From Strongylocentrotus droebachiensis (Eukaryota; Echinodermata; Echinoidea; Camarodonta; Strongylocentrotidae), in the NCBI GenBank assembly GCA_035222895.1, contig JAVYIG010000411.1, positions 375,001 through 439,000 of the forward strand: a stretch of 64,000 nucleotides of DNA, written 5' to 3'. Numbering within the stretch: position 1 is the stretch's first letter; each line of letters begins with the position of its first letter. Both the position numbers and the translations under genes were made by a program. This document shows positions 15,401 to 29,043 of this stretch, piece by piece. A model generated the notes under the pieces. The model had not been told where the DNA came from and ran no database searches. It saw nothing but the letters and a program-made list of their open reading frames with translations.

Positions 15401-18400
15401 TCGATAACCTTATTCCATCAGTGATATTAGTTACTATGTTTTTGTGATTTTATATAGATGTCTTATTCAGCATCGTCACCGGCGTTATCCAACAAGGAGA
15501 AATATCCTACATTCTATCGGACATATATGACTGATACATTGTATAACACAGCACGTATTAGAATCCTCAAAGATTTTAACTGGACACGTGTGGCTACGCT
15601 CCATGAACATCATGAAATCTTCTCTTTAGTAAGATAATATACCATGCTTGTACACACGCAGAATCAAGCCGCCAAACCACTGTAAATGAAACATATTTCA
15701 TTGAATTGATGGGCCTTCATTGATATATCAATTTTGTTTAATCCGTTCACAACTCTCCCCGCCTCCAAAATAGATAAGACGTGTTAGATATAAAATAGAT
15801 CAATCTGCACATAATTTACAATCCAAAATCAGAGGGTTGAAAAAAATGAAATTAAAATTGTCATAGTTTTTTCTTCGGGGGGGGGGGGGGGTCATGAAGT
15901 AGATAATACCTTTATCATTGCTAACGATTTTGTGTGAGATATTTGGCGGCTTTATTCTGTTCGTGTTGAGGCAAGTCAAACTTACGATTCGTTTATATAT
16001 GTAACTCGCGTTAAATCGTGTAGATGTTTATTTTCATCCCTATATTCTCTAGATGTCGTATGCTGCTGCGTCATCAATCCTGTCAAACAGGAATAAATAT
16101 CCATTGTTCTATCGGACTTACATGCCAGATTCTATGTATAACCCTGCTAGAGTGCGACTCATCAAGGAATATGGATGGACAAGGGTCGCTACTATTCACG
16201 AGAATCATGAGCTTTTCTCGCTCGTAAGACAGTTCATATTTACCACCTTAATGTGCGTCGGTGTCTCACGTGTTTGGTATCTTCATCAGCATGTACTTCC
16301 TTTCACACACCATCATATTAACCGTGTTTGATTTGTGCATGAGCATGACATTAATTACTAACTCTTAATATTGATTTTCACCACGTGTCAAAGTTCTACA
16401 TAGAAAGAAGAAAGAAAAAAAAGAATAATTAAAAGCACCAACGGGTGTTTCTATAGGCCGTTGTTTGTGTGTATTTTAAGATTTTTGTTTGGATCTTGTC
16501 ACAAGCACATTTAGGAATAACATTGTGTTTGATATAGCACCTAAGGGTACATATAGCACCTATAATACTAAAGTACCTCAAAGCACAATATGACACCTAT
16601 ACCACATATAAAACCTATACTAGCACATACATGTTAGGCACGCCTGATTGAATACATTCATCAACGCACCTGTTGAAATCCTCTTCTTCTTGAGGCCGTG
16701 TAGGTCAGTGAATTGTCAACGAAAACACAGTGTTTATATTCGTCTTTTTGATAGAAACAGCTTCTAAAGAGATATTCAAATGTAGTTGGGTTAAGACTGA
16801 CATTAATCGAGTACTGGAAAACGAAAGCTGTTCCATGACGGTACAAGTAATACAAAAAAAATTGCCTCTGGAATTTATGTAATATATAGTGTCATTGTAA
16901 ATATGTGTATTGTTATCACACACTAAGTTGTATTCTGATGGGAACACATGTAGAATGTGTAAACAAATCGATTAACCTAATGGGTTGTACCGGCAGCAAC
17001 TAGAACCTAAGGCAGAGTAATGGATTTTAGTACAACTAGCTCTATATAGAGTTCGATATTGTCATATACAATGAACCATGCGTGCAATCTTGTCAAACTA
17101 ATGGTTGATTGTAATTAATTAGTAAGGTAATCATTGTAATTTGTTCGACTGCTACTATTTAGTTCATGACAAAAGAAGTTTTTTTACGAGTTCTAATTTG
17201 AATCTTAGTTTGAATAGTGCAACATTTTAACAAGTACACCCACAGTAAGCGTGAAAAACGTGATCATAAATGAACGGGAAACGTTCGTTTGTCGTTGATA
17301 GGTAAAAAGAGGGAAGGTTGAGTTGAGCCACTTTAGATTATTTTCATTGAATTTTATGCAGGCTTTTCTCAATGAATAATAGAGAAAATCAGCTTGTTTC
17401 CCTATTCTTGAGACAACCTTTCTCTGGTTCATTTTATCAACGTACATTATCACATCACAATAACAACAAATATATTCATATTAACAATATGGATTTGTAA
17501 TGAGCCAGTGTTCATCACGCTATATTAGCCCAGTAAAAGGAATGTTAAAAATCAAAGACATCTGGAAAGGATGCATTCAATGATGATGACAAGAAAACAA
17601 AATGGGAGGGTTTGTCTGAATAACTAGGTTCTAAGTAACTAAAGTTATTGAGAGAGGATAGTTAGCGAGTGTTCAAATGAACTCAAATGATAATGATAAG
17701 AGGAGAGAGGAGCGAGAAAGAGATAGAGAGAGAAAGAGACACAGAGGGAGAGAGAGAGGGAGAGAGAGATAGAGAGAGGAGGAGGAAAGAGAGGGAAAGA
17801 GAGAGGGGGAGAAATTGGGAGAGAGAATTGACAGATAAAGGCGAGGTATGTGATCATGTCCTTAGTTAAGCAACATGGAAAAAAACAATAGAGAGGTTAT
17901 GATGTGAATACTAATTTAAAGATAAAACACAGACGAGGGGAAGGGGGCGAGGTGGCTTAAACCCCTTCCCCACAACTTATTCGGGCCACCGTTACCTCCT
18001 AACTGGGCGAAGAGGTAGTCAGTTTGTTAGATTTTCGTATTTGATCTGTTTAATAACTGCATTACAGTAAAGCTATACACTAGCGCAGACCACAAGCTAG
18101 ACACTGCTTTGAAAGGTGCATCTTGTTTATCAATGACAAAAATACTCTTTCATTAGGATGTGACGTTATGTAATGCTTTGAGTAGTCTCCAGATTCCTGT
18201 TGTAGATCAAGTAGAAGCATCACCCCTGTATTTCTCTTCATTTGACGTCAAATATAGGAAACATATCAATCTTGATGGAGTGCTGTGAAGGGGTACAGAA
18301 CCCCCAATTTAAGGGCAAATCTCACATTACACAGCACAATGTCATATAGAACATTGTAGACATATGCAGGTTCAATTGACTGTTCATATTACATGTCAAT

Positions 18401-21400
18401 GAATTCACCTTGGTTGTATTGATATATAATATATTGATAAATATTTGCGGTTAGAGAATCTCTCCTTCTTAAAACGGCTTAAAACCACCTCACAAAAGAT
18501 GTAATGATCAAATCAAGTGCAAATTAATACCCCGTATGCAACATCCAATATTGCATGTAAAAATCATCTTTGGATTATATAATAAGTCTTTGGATTTTCT
18601 CAATTTTCAATAGGTGTTGTACAAAGCTGTTAGAATTGCCTCGCGTCAATTTTTGCAAAAGAAAAATTGCGATCGTGATATTCTTTCATAATCCGGAAAA
18701 TGTTAGAAGTACTATGTTGTCTTTATTTGTATAGTGTTTTGCCCATGATTAAACTTTAAACTCAGTTTGCTTCACATTGTTTCAGACAGTCGCTGGACGC
18801 TGCATGAAACTAAAGAGGCGACGTAGAAAGAGATAGATAGAGAGAGAGAGAGAGGTTAAAACCGAGTATGAAATGGAGAGAGGATATAAACGTGGAAACA
18901 TAAGGAGGAGGGAGGGACGTATTGAACTTGGAAATGTCATATGAAAGATTACCCCTGAGGGATGAATATCTGTGATTATAGGAAATGTATGATAATGGAC
19001 CTCCACCTTAAGAAATACGAAGTCATCACAAGAAAGAAATGAATCTCTGTATGATTTGTTAGGCGTCGTGGAGTTCATTTACACCACCAGTGTCATGCTG
19101 GAAGCTTTTTCATCCGCTCTCGTGTCAGTTTGTTTTTCTCTTTTTCGTGTGTCTTACGATGCGATATGTGCATAATAGTCAATGTTAACGATTTAGTGCT
19201 GAAATCGACGAAAAGAAAGATTACATTCATCTTTATACAGTGCGTCCCAGAAAAAACGAAACCGAGAAGTATCGATGTTTTATCATAACTTAATCACTAC
19301 CATAATTAATGAATGATACATATTTGGAAAGCTTAGAGTCTCCTCTTCCAGTTGATGCTACTCAGATGATGCATATTTCACGCATGAGTGATTAAAAGCA
19401 ATTTGAAGGAAGGAAACCAAAAATACATTTGGCGGGCGGTATCTGAATTTCGAAGAAAAATTCACATTTCTAGAAGGTTGAGTTTCTGCCCTTTCGTATG
19501 ACACCTCAATCAGGAAAAATGAGCGAGGAATAACAAAGTTCTGTTTGTTTAAAGTAGCCCTTACATTTTCATAATTTTAACAAACGAATTCGTTTTCACT
19601 GGGTGCCTGCCGTATTAAAAAGCAGATTTGACAAAAGACTTAACTCCGTTTCGTTGACAATCAGCCATGCATGGAGACTCTCGTCTACGGCTGATTGTCA
19701 ACGAAACGGAGTTAAGTCTTTTGTTAATTTCGTTTATTGATACGGCAGGCAGCCAGTGAAAACGAATTCGTTTAATACAATTATGGAAATGCAAGCACTA
19801 CTTTAAACAAACAGAACTTTGTCATTCCTCGCTCATTTTTCCTGATTGAGGTGTCATATGAAAGGGCAGAAACTCAACTTTCTAGAAATATGAATTTTTC
19901 TTCGAAATTCAGATACCGCCCGCCAAATGTCTTTTTGGTTTCCTTCCTTCAAATTGCTTTTAATCACTCATGCGTAAAATATGCATCATCTGAGTAGCAT
20001 TAACTGAAAGAGGAGACTCTAAGCTTTCCAAATATGTATCATTCATTAATTATGGTTGAGATTAAGTTATGATAAAACATCAATACTTCTCGGTTTCGTT
20101 TTTTCTGGGACGCACTGTATAACTAACAACATTTATGGCTGCGTGTGCTTTTATCTGCTTTTTTGTATACTTATAGCAATAAAAGGTGATTTACGCGTTT
20201 GAAAGACTTCTTTATAACGATTTGAATCATTAGTCTAGATTTATTTACTTCTTTTTGACTTTTATTCTGTCGAGGCAAAAGGTATTACTCTTAATGTCAA
20301 ACATAAGTAGATTATGATATTATTGAATTATATTAAATAGCGAAAAATGAAAAAGAAGTCGCCATTGCATGATTGAGGATGATTTAGTATTATTTAGGTA
20401 TGACACAAAATTTACCAAAGGAATTTGGAAAGCTAGAAATCTGAGGAACTTTTCATTACATGAGATAAGTCTTTGATTTTTTTCTTTTAATAATAATAAT
20501 ATTAATAATAATAGTGAACATTTATAATGCGCCATGTCTGTAAAAAATGACACTCCTGACGCAGTTGTGTGGAAATTGTATAATTATGGGGATACGACCA
20601 TCAAGTAATTCAAGAAAGAAAATAAAATACACATAAGTTAAAGTTTAACATACTTCAGGACATAATGTGCAATAATATGTATTTTCATGTAAATTGTCTG
20701 GGTTTTTCCTAATATCTTGAATAGATTTCCTCAAATTGTTTGTTTACCTCTATATCTGCCACCTGCACTTTGATTTTCATGTGTGTGAAAAGTGGAAATA
20801 AAGTAAAAGAGAAGTCAAATGCCGATGGGTGTTACCGAAATAGATAACAGGCAAATGTAATATGGAGTCTATACTCACTCTCATTAGCTCACTGGTTTTT
20901 AACATTTTCCTATTTTCTCGCATTTACGTGAGCGCAATTTGCATAAATCATTCATTATTTTGTGGGTGAAGCTTTGTATGGAGCTATTAAATAAAAGTTG
21001 ATAGGTTCATGGAGAAACCATGTGTTCAGGCAAAGAGGGAGGACGAGAAAGGGGAAGAGACAGAGAGTGAAATCAAAGAGAGAGAGAAAGAGATAGGAAG
21101 GAATGATTGAGGACAGCTCAATACTCAAAATGAAAGTGAAATATGAGGTTAATATTTGATATCATATCAGGCCCTTTTGAATAATGCATCATACAGAAAC
21201 TAATATCAAAATACACATTGAATCGCAACCTATATTAGTTTGAAAAAAATGATTTCATATTCTATTTCTTTAATTTTCTATCCATATCATTTTTTGTTGG
21301 AATTCTTTTTTTAGTTTTCTTTTTTTTTAAACTTATCTTAAATATAAAGCTTTAAACAACGCAGCAAAACTAAACAGATTCATATATTGTGTCATTCGTT

Positions 21401-24400
21401 ATTCAGCATTATAATGTCGTTAGATTAATGATTTGCAAAGAGAATGGAGTAAATAGATTTATAAACATTGTCGTCAATCATAAACGTATTTTTCTTTTCA
21501 AGATTTGTTTGCACTGTCCATGACAATTGTAAATACAAATTACCATATTTCGTAATATTATATTTCCCTCCACTCGAGTAATATACCTAGGACACCTATT
21601 GGATAAACATATTGGTGCCACTAGAGTATAGTGATAAATGATGATTGATCGATTTTCTCAATCAGTATAATTATTTAAGGACATGAATTTGAGATAACAG
21701 CTTTACTCTGACTAGTGTAACATTAAGATTTCAAGATTATGACTATTGAAGTTGATGCAGGTATCAATCATAGATAATCATATTTAGTTATAAACGCGTT
21801 AATTGATTGGTGGTTAAGTTAAGAGAAAAACTGTTTTATATTCAACTCGTTTACTTGCATGTCCTATAACCCTCGTCATCAATGTTACGCTATTTTTGTA
21901 TAGTTGTTTTGTCATTATCGTTCCTTTGTTATTGTTTGACGTTAGCACATCTTATTTTATGTGTGTGTAATCATTTAAAATATAAATTTATTTAATCAAT
22001 GGAATATATAATAGAAACATGTTTATGTACTGTATTCAAGCAATTTCAAATGCTTGAATATGCAATTTCAACTCCACAATCAATATAACTGATGTGATAG
22101 CATTTTGGTTTTATCATGTGAACGTGTTCTACAATTTTAAAGATAATTTGATTATTTTGGACGGTATACGTCAATAATGTGGCAGTTTGCTGAATAACAA
22201 TAAATGCCTCCCTCCACAAATTGTAATTGTTGTTACAGAAAGAGTTAGTGGGATGAAAAGGCACACTAAATTGTAAATATATATTTACTAATATTTTACT
22301 AATTTTTTTTACTACCCTTGTATATAGGTTTAAAATATAATTAAATAATTTGTTGATTTGCCTAAATACAACTCGACAATGCCTTTTCAATGTATTAATA
22401 AATGTTTTTAATTTTTATATTTAGTAAACCCGTATTTAATTCATATCCTTATGTTTACTATATTTTCACTTTATTTCAATATATATTTATATCATTTTCC
22501 AGCATATTTTATCATATTTATGTCATGGTTATAATCCTTTTGATATTTCTTTACAATATGTTTATTTATACCAACTTTTAACAAACTTTATATTTACGTA
22601 CACATGCATGCAAATTTCATATAATTGATCTCTACTCGATGTGTCATCAGTAATTTTACTATATCGTTATTCTTTATATGATATATGTTTTGTTCTTATG
22701 ATTACTTTGTATTTGTATTGTATATGCACGGCCCCATTGTAAAACAGCCAAACATTACAGCTAAACTGGGCTTTTGCCGTGAATAAATAAATAAATCAAA
22801 TAAAAATATATGTCACTTTTAATCAATAACTTTTATCATGAAATATGTTAATCTTGTATAAAAAAAAACGAAATATGTTCATGTGATCAAAGCTAATGTT
22901 CAAATCAAATGTACGCTAAAAGTGGTTCAAAGATTGTCCTCCAAAGAGAAATTAATAACAATTCATAGCCTAAAATTTCTGTTGATTTTTTTTAACTTAA
23001 TAATATTTATATAATTCATGTATTGTATTCTTGCGAGAACGTTGTCATGGTATTGGAAATATGAAATTATTTGTCCTGAAGTTGTTCTGCCCTTTATCCC
23101 TTATCCAGGCGATCGATAATCTACTTACTCTCTTGCGACAAGCTAACATCACCATTATTACCTCTGAAAGCTTCTCAGAGAACCCAAGAAATCAAGTAGA
23201 AAATCTGAAGGTAAGTCTTCATCTCTTTCTCTCTCTCTGCCTCTCTGTCTGTCTGTCGCTCTCTGTCTGTCTTTATCTCTCTCTTTCTTTATCACTCTCT
23301 CTCTGCATCTCTCTCTCTCTCTCTCTCTCTCTCCCTCTCCCTCTATTCGTTTCACCCACTTTCTTTCATCTATTCCGCTTTTCCTATTTGTATCCAGTCA
23401 TTTTTTTAATCTCATGAATCTCCCATTTCACTCCGTAAATGTAATAAATGGATTGCTCCTCTTTATTAGATTCGTGGTATTAAGAATACCTCTGCAGCAA
23501 CGATTGGTGCAAATTGTTATTTTGATATTAACGGCACTGACAAATTGAATATAATGGTACATCCAAGAGTGAATATGCTATGGAGTCATCGGAGGGAATG
23601 CCGGGGCACATTAAAGGAAACCTCACCCAAAGTATGTAGGTATTCTGAAAAAAAGGAGATGTATTCCTGCCCGTTGATGTACAATATTCCTTACGAAAAT
23701 GTATAAGAGATACATAACGAAGATATTCTTGCCATTTTCTTGAAAATATGACGTGCCAAGTAAAGTTGTTCATGTATCATGCACCAAGCTTTAGTTGGAA
23801 GGACTTTCAAAATCAATAACAAATTTATTTTTTTCAATGAGGAAAAATCATAGCTGAGAAGATAGAAATTACACTTGATGAAGAATAAATAAAAGGAGAA
23901 GCATTGTAACTAATTCATTTCAAAATACTAAAATATAAGACTTGACTAATCTATTTATTTTTTTACAAACCTTAACCCCAAAAGAGCACCTACTTATTTA
24001 AGCAATTTTTGTTCTGGCGATTGTAGTACAAAGGATAATAGCAGGTGAATGAAATGCTCCATCACTGCACACACCTGGGAAGGAAGCATCCATAAGTTTG
24101 AATATATTTACTTGATAAACGACTTCACATAGTACGTCACGTTATCAAGAAAACGGTGATGCCCATGTCATGTTGAGAAACTGTACATTATTCTCGCTTT
24201 ATGCTTCTCCCACGGACTTTGGTGGGGAATATTGTAGACAAATGGACAATACTATAATAAATCCCCAGAATAAGTAAATTTATTTCTTGGGGTGCGGTTT
24301 CCTTGAAAAAAACATGTTGAGCAACTTTCGTCAAGTCATTTTTTTCGACATGTAGGACTACACATGCACTCCCTCCTTCTCACACACGACCATGCTCTCT

Positions 24401-27400
24401 TACACACATACAAAACCTCCTTCTCACACACAACCATGCTCCCACACACACAACATCCACCCTCCCTCCCACACACAACCATGCTCCCACACACACACAC
24501 ACACCCACCCTCCATCCCACACACAACCATGCTCCCACACACATAACACACCCTCCTTCTCACACACAACCATGCTCCCACTCACACATACACACCCTCG
24601 GCCCTTTCACACCCATCCATGCTCCCATTCATACCCTCCCTCTCACACACACAACCATGCTCCCACTCACACATACACACCCTCCTTCTCACATACAACC
24701 ATGCGCCAACACACACATAGACACCCTCCCTCTCACACATAACCATGCTCCCACTCACACCCTCCCTCTCACACACAACCTTATGCTCCCTCACACACAC
24801 AACCATGCTCCCACTCACACATACACCACAATAAGAACAATAATAAGCACAGAGTTGATTAAGGAGATGCACAAACATGTATATGGCGGGGAAGAGAGAG
24901 GGGGGTAAATCCAAACATTTACTGATTCCTTATTTGTTTAAAAGTCAATACGACCCCGCCCCACATAATATAAACACACACATACTTTCCTTTCTACTAG
25001 GGCAGCTCCAAAAAAAAATCGACTTGGCGTCGTCACGAGGGAATACCTTTCGAATAAAAAGCTTAAGAATTCAGCTGAATATCTTCCATAAATATACGTT
25101 CATTGCTCAGGTTATACGCGGCTTTTCATCGAAACCTCACATGTCATTTGTTACGGGGATAGTATAAGTTGAAAATATTGATTGAAAAGATTGGTTTACA
25201 AATTATAAATAGCTGATATTTAGGAGTGGTAAATAACCTTCTATTGCACCTGCGGCAGCCATGTTGTAAAGTAATAGTCATGATGACCGGAAGCTTAACT
25301 TAAAGGTAGGCGTTACTACTGCAGCTAGAAGGGATTAGACCACACAGCGAGCCATCGAGGTCACTGTGACAGGTGGCTATCTCATTAACTCAGCTCTCAT
25401 TTAACATAAGAAAAAGAGGATCATGGGGGACCAACAGGCACCGATTTGGGAAGTTTTCTATATAGAGGGAGCAAGTAGCTACAAGTAGGACAGTGTGCCT
25501 TTAAGCTCCCGATTTCAAATCATTGATATGATTTTAAAAGGCAACGCATTAAGTATAAAAGAATGAAGTGGTATTTGTGGCCCGTTACAAAACTATTCTG
25601 AAAAGGAATGGGACGAAATTAGGCTAATACATTATGTTATTATAACTTCGAAATCTAAGCAGGAAACTGCCATTGCCCCCTGATTTCTAGGGGATGTACG
25701 ATAGGGTATTGAAATAGCACTTAAGTTTTTTTTTTTAAATTGAAGAAAAAAAATTGCGATTGTGTTATTAGTTGTTTGTCTTAATCATTTCTAAAACCTT
25801 GTCAGAATCGCCTATATCTTCATACCTACAAGTCAGAACAAAATTTAAACTTTTGAAAGGAAATATTATACATTTCTGATAATGATTATCTTTTGCCTTT
25901 GTATCTTGCACAGTAATAATATAATCAATGTATTTCCCTTCCTTCCTATGCAGAATCAAGATGCTAAGATTATCCTTGCAAACATGTATGAGAACATGGC
26001 ACGAAGGGTTTTCTGTGAGGTAAACAAAAAGTATAAATCAGCATTGTTTAGCATTTAGTTTTATAATAAGTGGTATTCTAAACGGGTTGGTAAATGTTCC
26101 GGCTCCTTGTTCAGTTGAGACATATACATTCGAAAATTAATATTTTTCTTTCACCAAGCAACTATGAATTCCAGAACGTGTATTCGGCTTTAGTTTTCTA
26201 TTAGTCTTCCATTCTGTTATATTTTATATCACATATACTCATCTGCATAATGGTGTAGTTACGTCAATCATTAATGATAGGTTTTGTACGTAATTCACAA
26301 AGCTTTTCATTATCCATAAAGATTTACGTAATAAGCCCTAATGCTTATGTCTAACATGCTTTTCGAATAATGTACACTTAGACGAGGCCGTGCCTATGGT
26401 TACGAACGAGAGTCTTTTATCTTGATTAGTATGCATCGTGTCATGTTGTAATTACATTACATTTCTTGATATACTTCTGTCTAGGCCTACAAACAGGGTT
26501 TAACAGGAGAAGGGTATGTTTGGTTCATGATCGGTTGGTATAGTGATGGTTGGTACAAGGTTCCCGACCCCGATGTGACTTGTACTATTTCTCAGATGAA
26601 AGAAGCTGTCGAGGGATCATATTACATTGCTACTGAGAGCTTACAGCTTAGCCCAAGTAAAGAAGCGGGGATCACTGGTCTGGTAAGTAAACCCGTCCTT
26701 CTTCTGAAGACCTAGGTGATGTTAAGAACACTTGTGAGACGAGGGAAATGATTAAGATGTCTATATAGGAGAATTAGACACACTGGGAAAAAAATAAAGA
26801 TGAATAGATAGGTAGGAGAAATGAAAGAGAATTAAAGATAAAGAATAATCAGAGTACAGACGAATATGAAACATGAACCACAGAGTATCATTAATTAGAA
26901 AAAGGAAAAAATACAGATGGTGAAAATACTTCGTTCGTGATAAGTTTACTTTCAATACAGCATAATAAAAGTTTACATTGCATTATTATACTCTTAACTC
27001 TTTATGTAAGTAGCGTCGTATATATTTTCTCATGAATGCAATCTTCTAGAAATCTTAACATTGTGATACGTGGACAACGGTATGAAGTTTTTGAAGTAGA
27101 CATAGGTTCATAATTATGATTGCTTGATTGTTTTTAATATGTTTTATTCAAAAAAATAATATTAATGAAAGTTGATGGAATTCAAAGGATGTAATGAGAT
27201 GTTTTTTTGTTTTTTTACTGTATTCAGAGACAAATTGTTTAGGACACGTTGTTTCTCACAACACATCAACTCGTGAACAAATTGTATTAAATTGCAGTTC
27301 TCCGACGTCCCCATTCAAACTGTCACGCTTTAATCATGCTAATTCAAATATGGTTTATTGATGTTGATGATTGGTTACTACATTTAAAAGGAAATCGCAT

Positions 27401-29012
27401 ACTGGTTCTATTACTCTGAAGAATAAAGAATCAAGAAATAAATGCGTGATTCTCCTCACTTGTAATATGTGTCAGTGGTTTTCTACGCAGCGATGCCTGA
27501 GAGCATTAATTGACTAGAGACCTAACTGAACACTCAGGAGTTTGAATCAAAATGTGAGTGATTCAATACAGATGCAGATGTATGCCGAGTAATTTGTTGA
27601 ATGACGGGTGATTATTTCTCACATTAGGTAGATGAACGAGAAGTCACGATCATAACAACACTTATTTTTGGTAATTTTGTATTTTTTGGTATTGCACTAT
27701 GTCTCTCAAACGTGTCATTATAGTTCCACTGAACGTATATCGAAACGTTTAAGTTACAATGGAATGCTGAGATAAAAAAATCCATCGAAATTTCACAACG
27801 CTTCCTCTACGTGTACCACGTGGGCAATTATTCCGCTGAAATTATTGGCAATTAATGCTTGCTTTAAGTGTGTCCATTGGACTAAAAGCATAATTATCTA
27901 AGCCTCTTGTCCCATTTAATGAGGAAAGACAAGGGAATTGATGATATCTCACTCGCGTAATTGTCCATCCGCAGATCAGTCTCCAATTCATGGACAAATT
28001 AATAATATATCCCTTGACATTATCGACGACCTTGCTATAGACAGATTATAATAAAGCCCATTCTTAAAAACCGTTCCGAATAATGGTGTGTATTCGTAAA
28101 GTAACTGCTTTAATGAATGATAATAATACCTCACGATAGAAAAACGGAGATGAATTATTTGTTATTGATCCCTCAGGAACTACATCCCGACTTTGATTTG
28201 GAGAAGATAGAGCCATTTTTGTCATCGCTATTGTAAATTTCGAATGGATGGATCTAATAACCTCTGGCAAGTTTGGGAAAGACTCCTGGGTTTACAGAGG
28301 GAGGGGGTTGGGTCAGTAGGGGCGAGAACACATTGACCTCCTGTCGACATATTGCAATCACAGATATGAAAAAGGTTCTTCTTCATGGCAAGTTTTTGGC
28401 AAACTTACAAAGAGGTCAACAGTGGACAAAATCACTTATTGTGTCTTCACCATTCTTGTCGCCCATACTCTCGTTCTTCGTATTCGTTTATTTCGTTAAT
28501 ATTTATGCTTCACTGTCTCGTTTTAATTCCTCCTCTTGTTTTATCAAAATTGTCAGTTTCAGTTTCATTTTGATTTGTTCCAGTGTTTTACTACAAGGTT
28601 TTACTCATTAGATCAGACTCAACTCTCGGACGAATTTAAACAGAAATATTATCATATAATATATCCGTTCTCATGCAGACTGCTGAGACGTACACCAAAG
28701 AGATCCGACAGCGACTAGACAGCCCACGGTACGCTAACCTGAATTATACCTTCAATAATTTGGCGCCCTTCGGATACGACGCAACTTGGGCCGTAGCTCT
28801 CATGTTTAACCGTTCTGTAGAGGTGCTGAAGAATATGACGTTCAAAGATGGCGTTCCTAGGAGACTGGAAAACTTTACATACGAGGATAAAGAGATGGCT
28901 CAACTCTTCTTTCGTCTCCTGAATGAAACGGAATTCACCGGTATTACGGTGAGAGGAGAGGCAGTGAGAGAGGGAGGGAGATATGGGGATGATGGGAGAA
29001 AAGTGGAAAGGG

Positions 29013-29043
<31 letters not shown>

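Larger units (their letters stand above)
16224..23108 (+). other. Intron 3 (6.9 kb)
   Basis: Contains an RGA-type purine tract at 17690-17830, a GA tract near 18830-18855, the 880-bp snapback element at 19238-20117, and AT-rich sequence from 21300 to 23000. No further copy of exon 3 was noticed by eye, though a divergent one could be missed. Confidence 0.6.

Noticed and set aside
18158-18289. Open frame after an AG ([16 protein letters not shown] and onward) in intron 3
   Set aside because: It ends in a stop, resembles no part of the receptor, and lacks a matching donor.
22046-22390. 114-codon minus-strand open frame
   Set aside because: AT-rich, with no recognisable domain or partner exon.
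23215-23417. Extension of exon 4 through Ser/Leu-rich sequence
   Set aside because: It is CT repeat translated past a good donor.
24336-24914. His/Thr/Pro-rich and Val/Cys/Gly-rich open frames on both strands
   Set aside because: Translation of the CA minisatellite.
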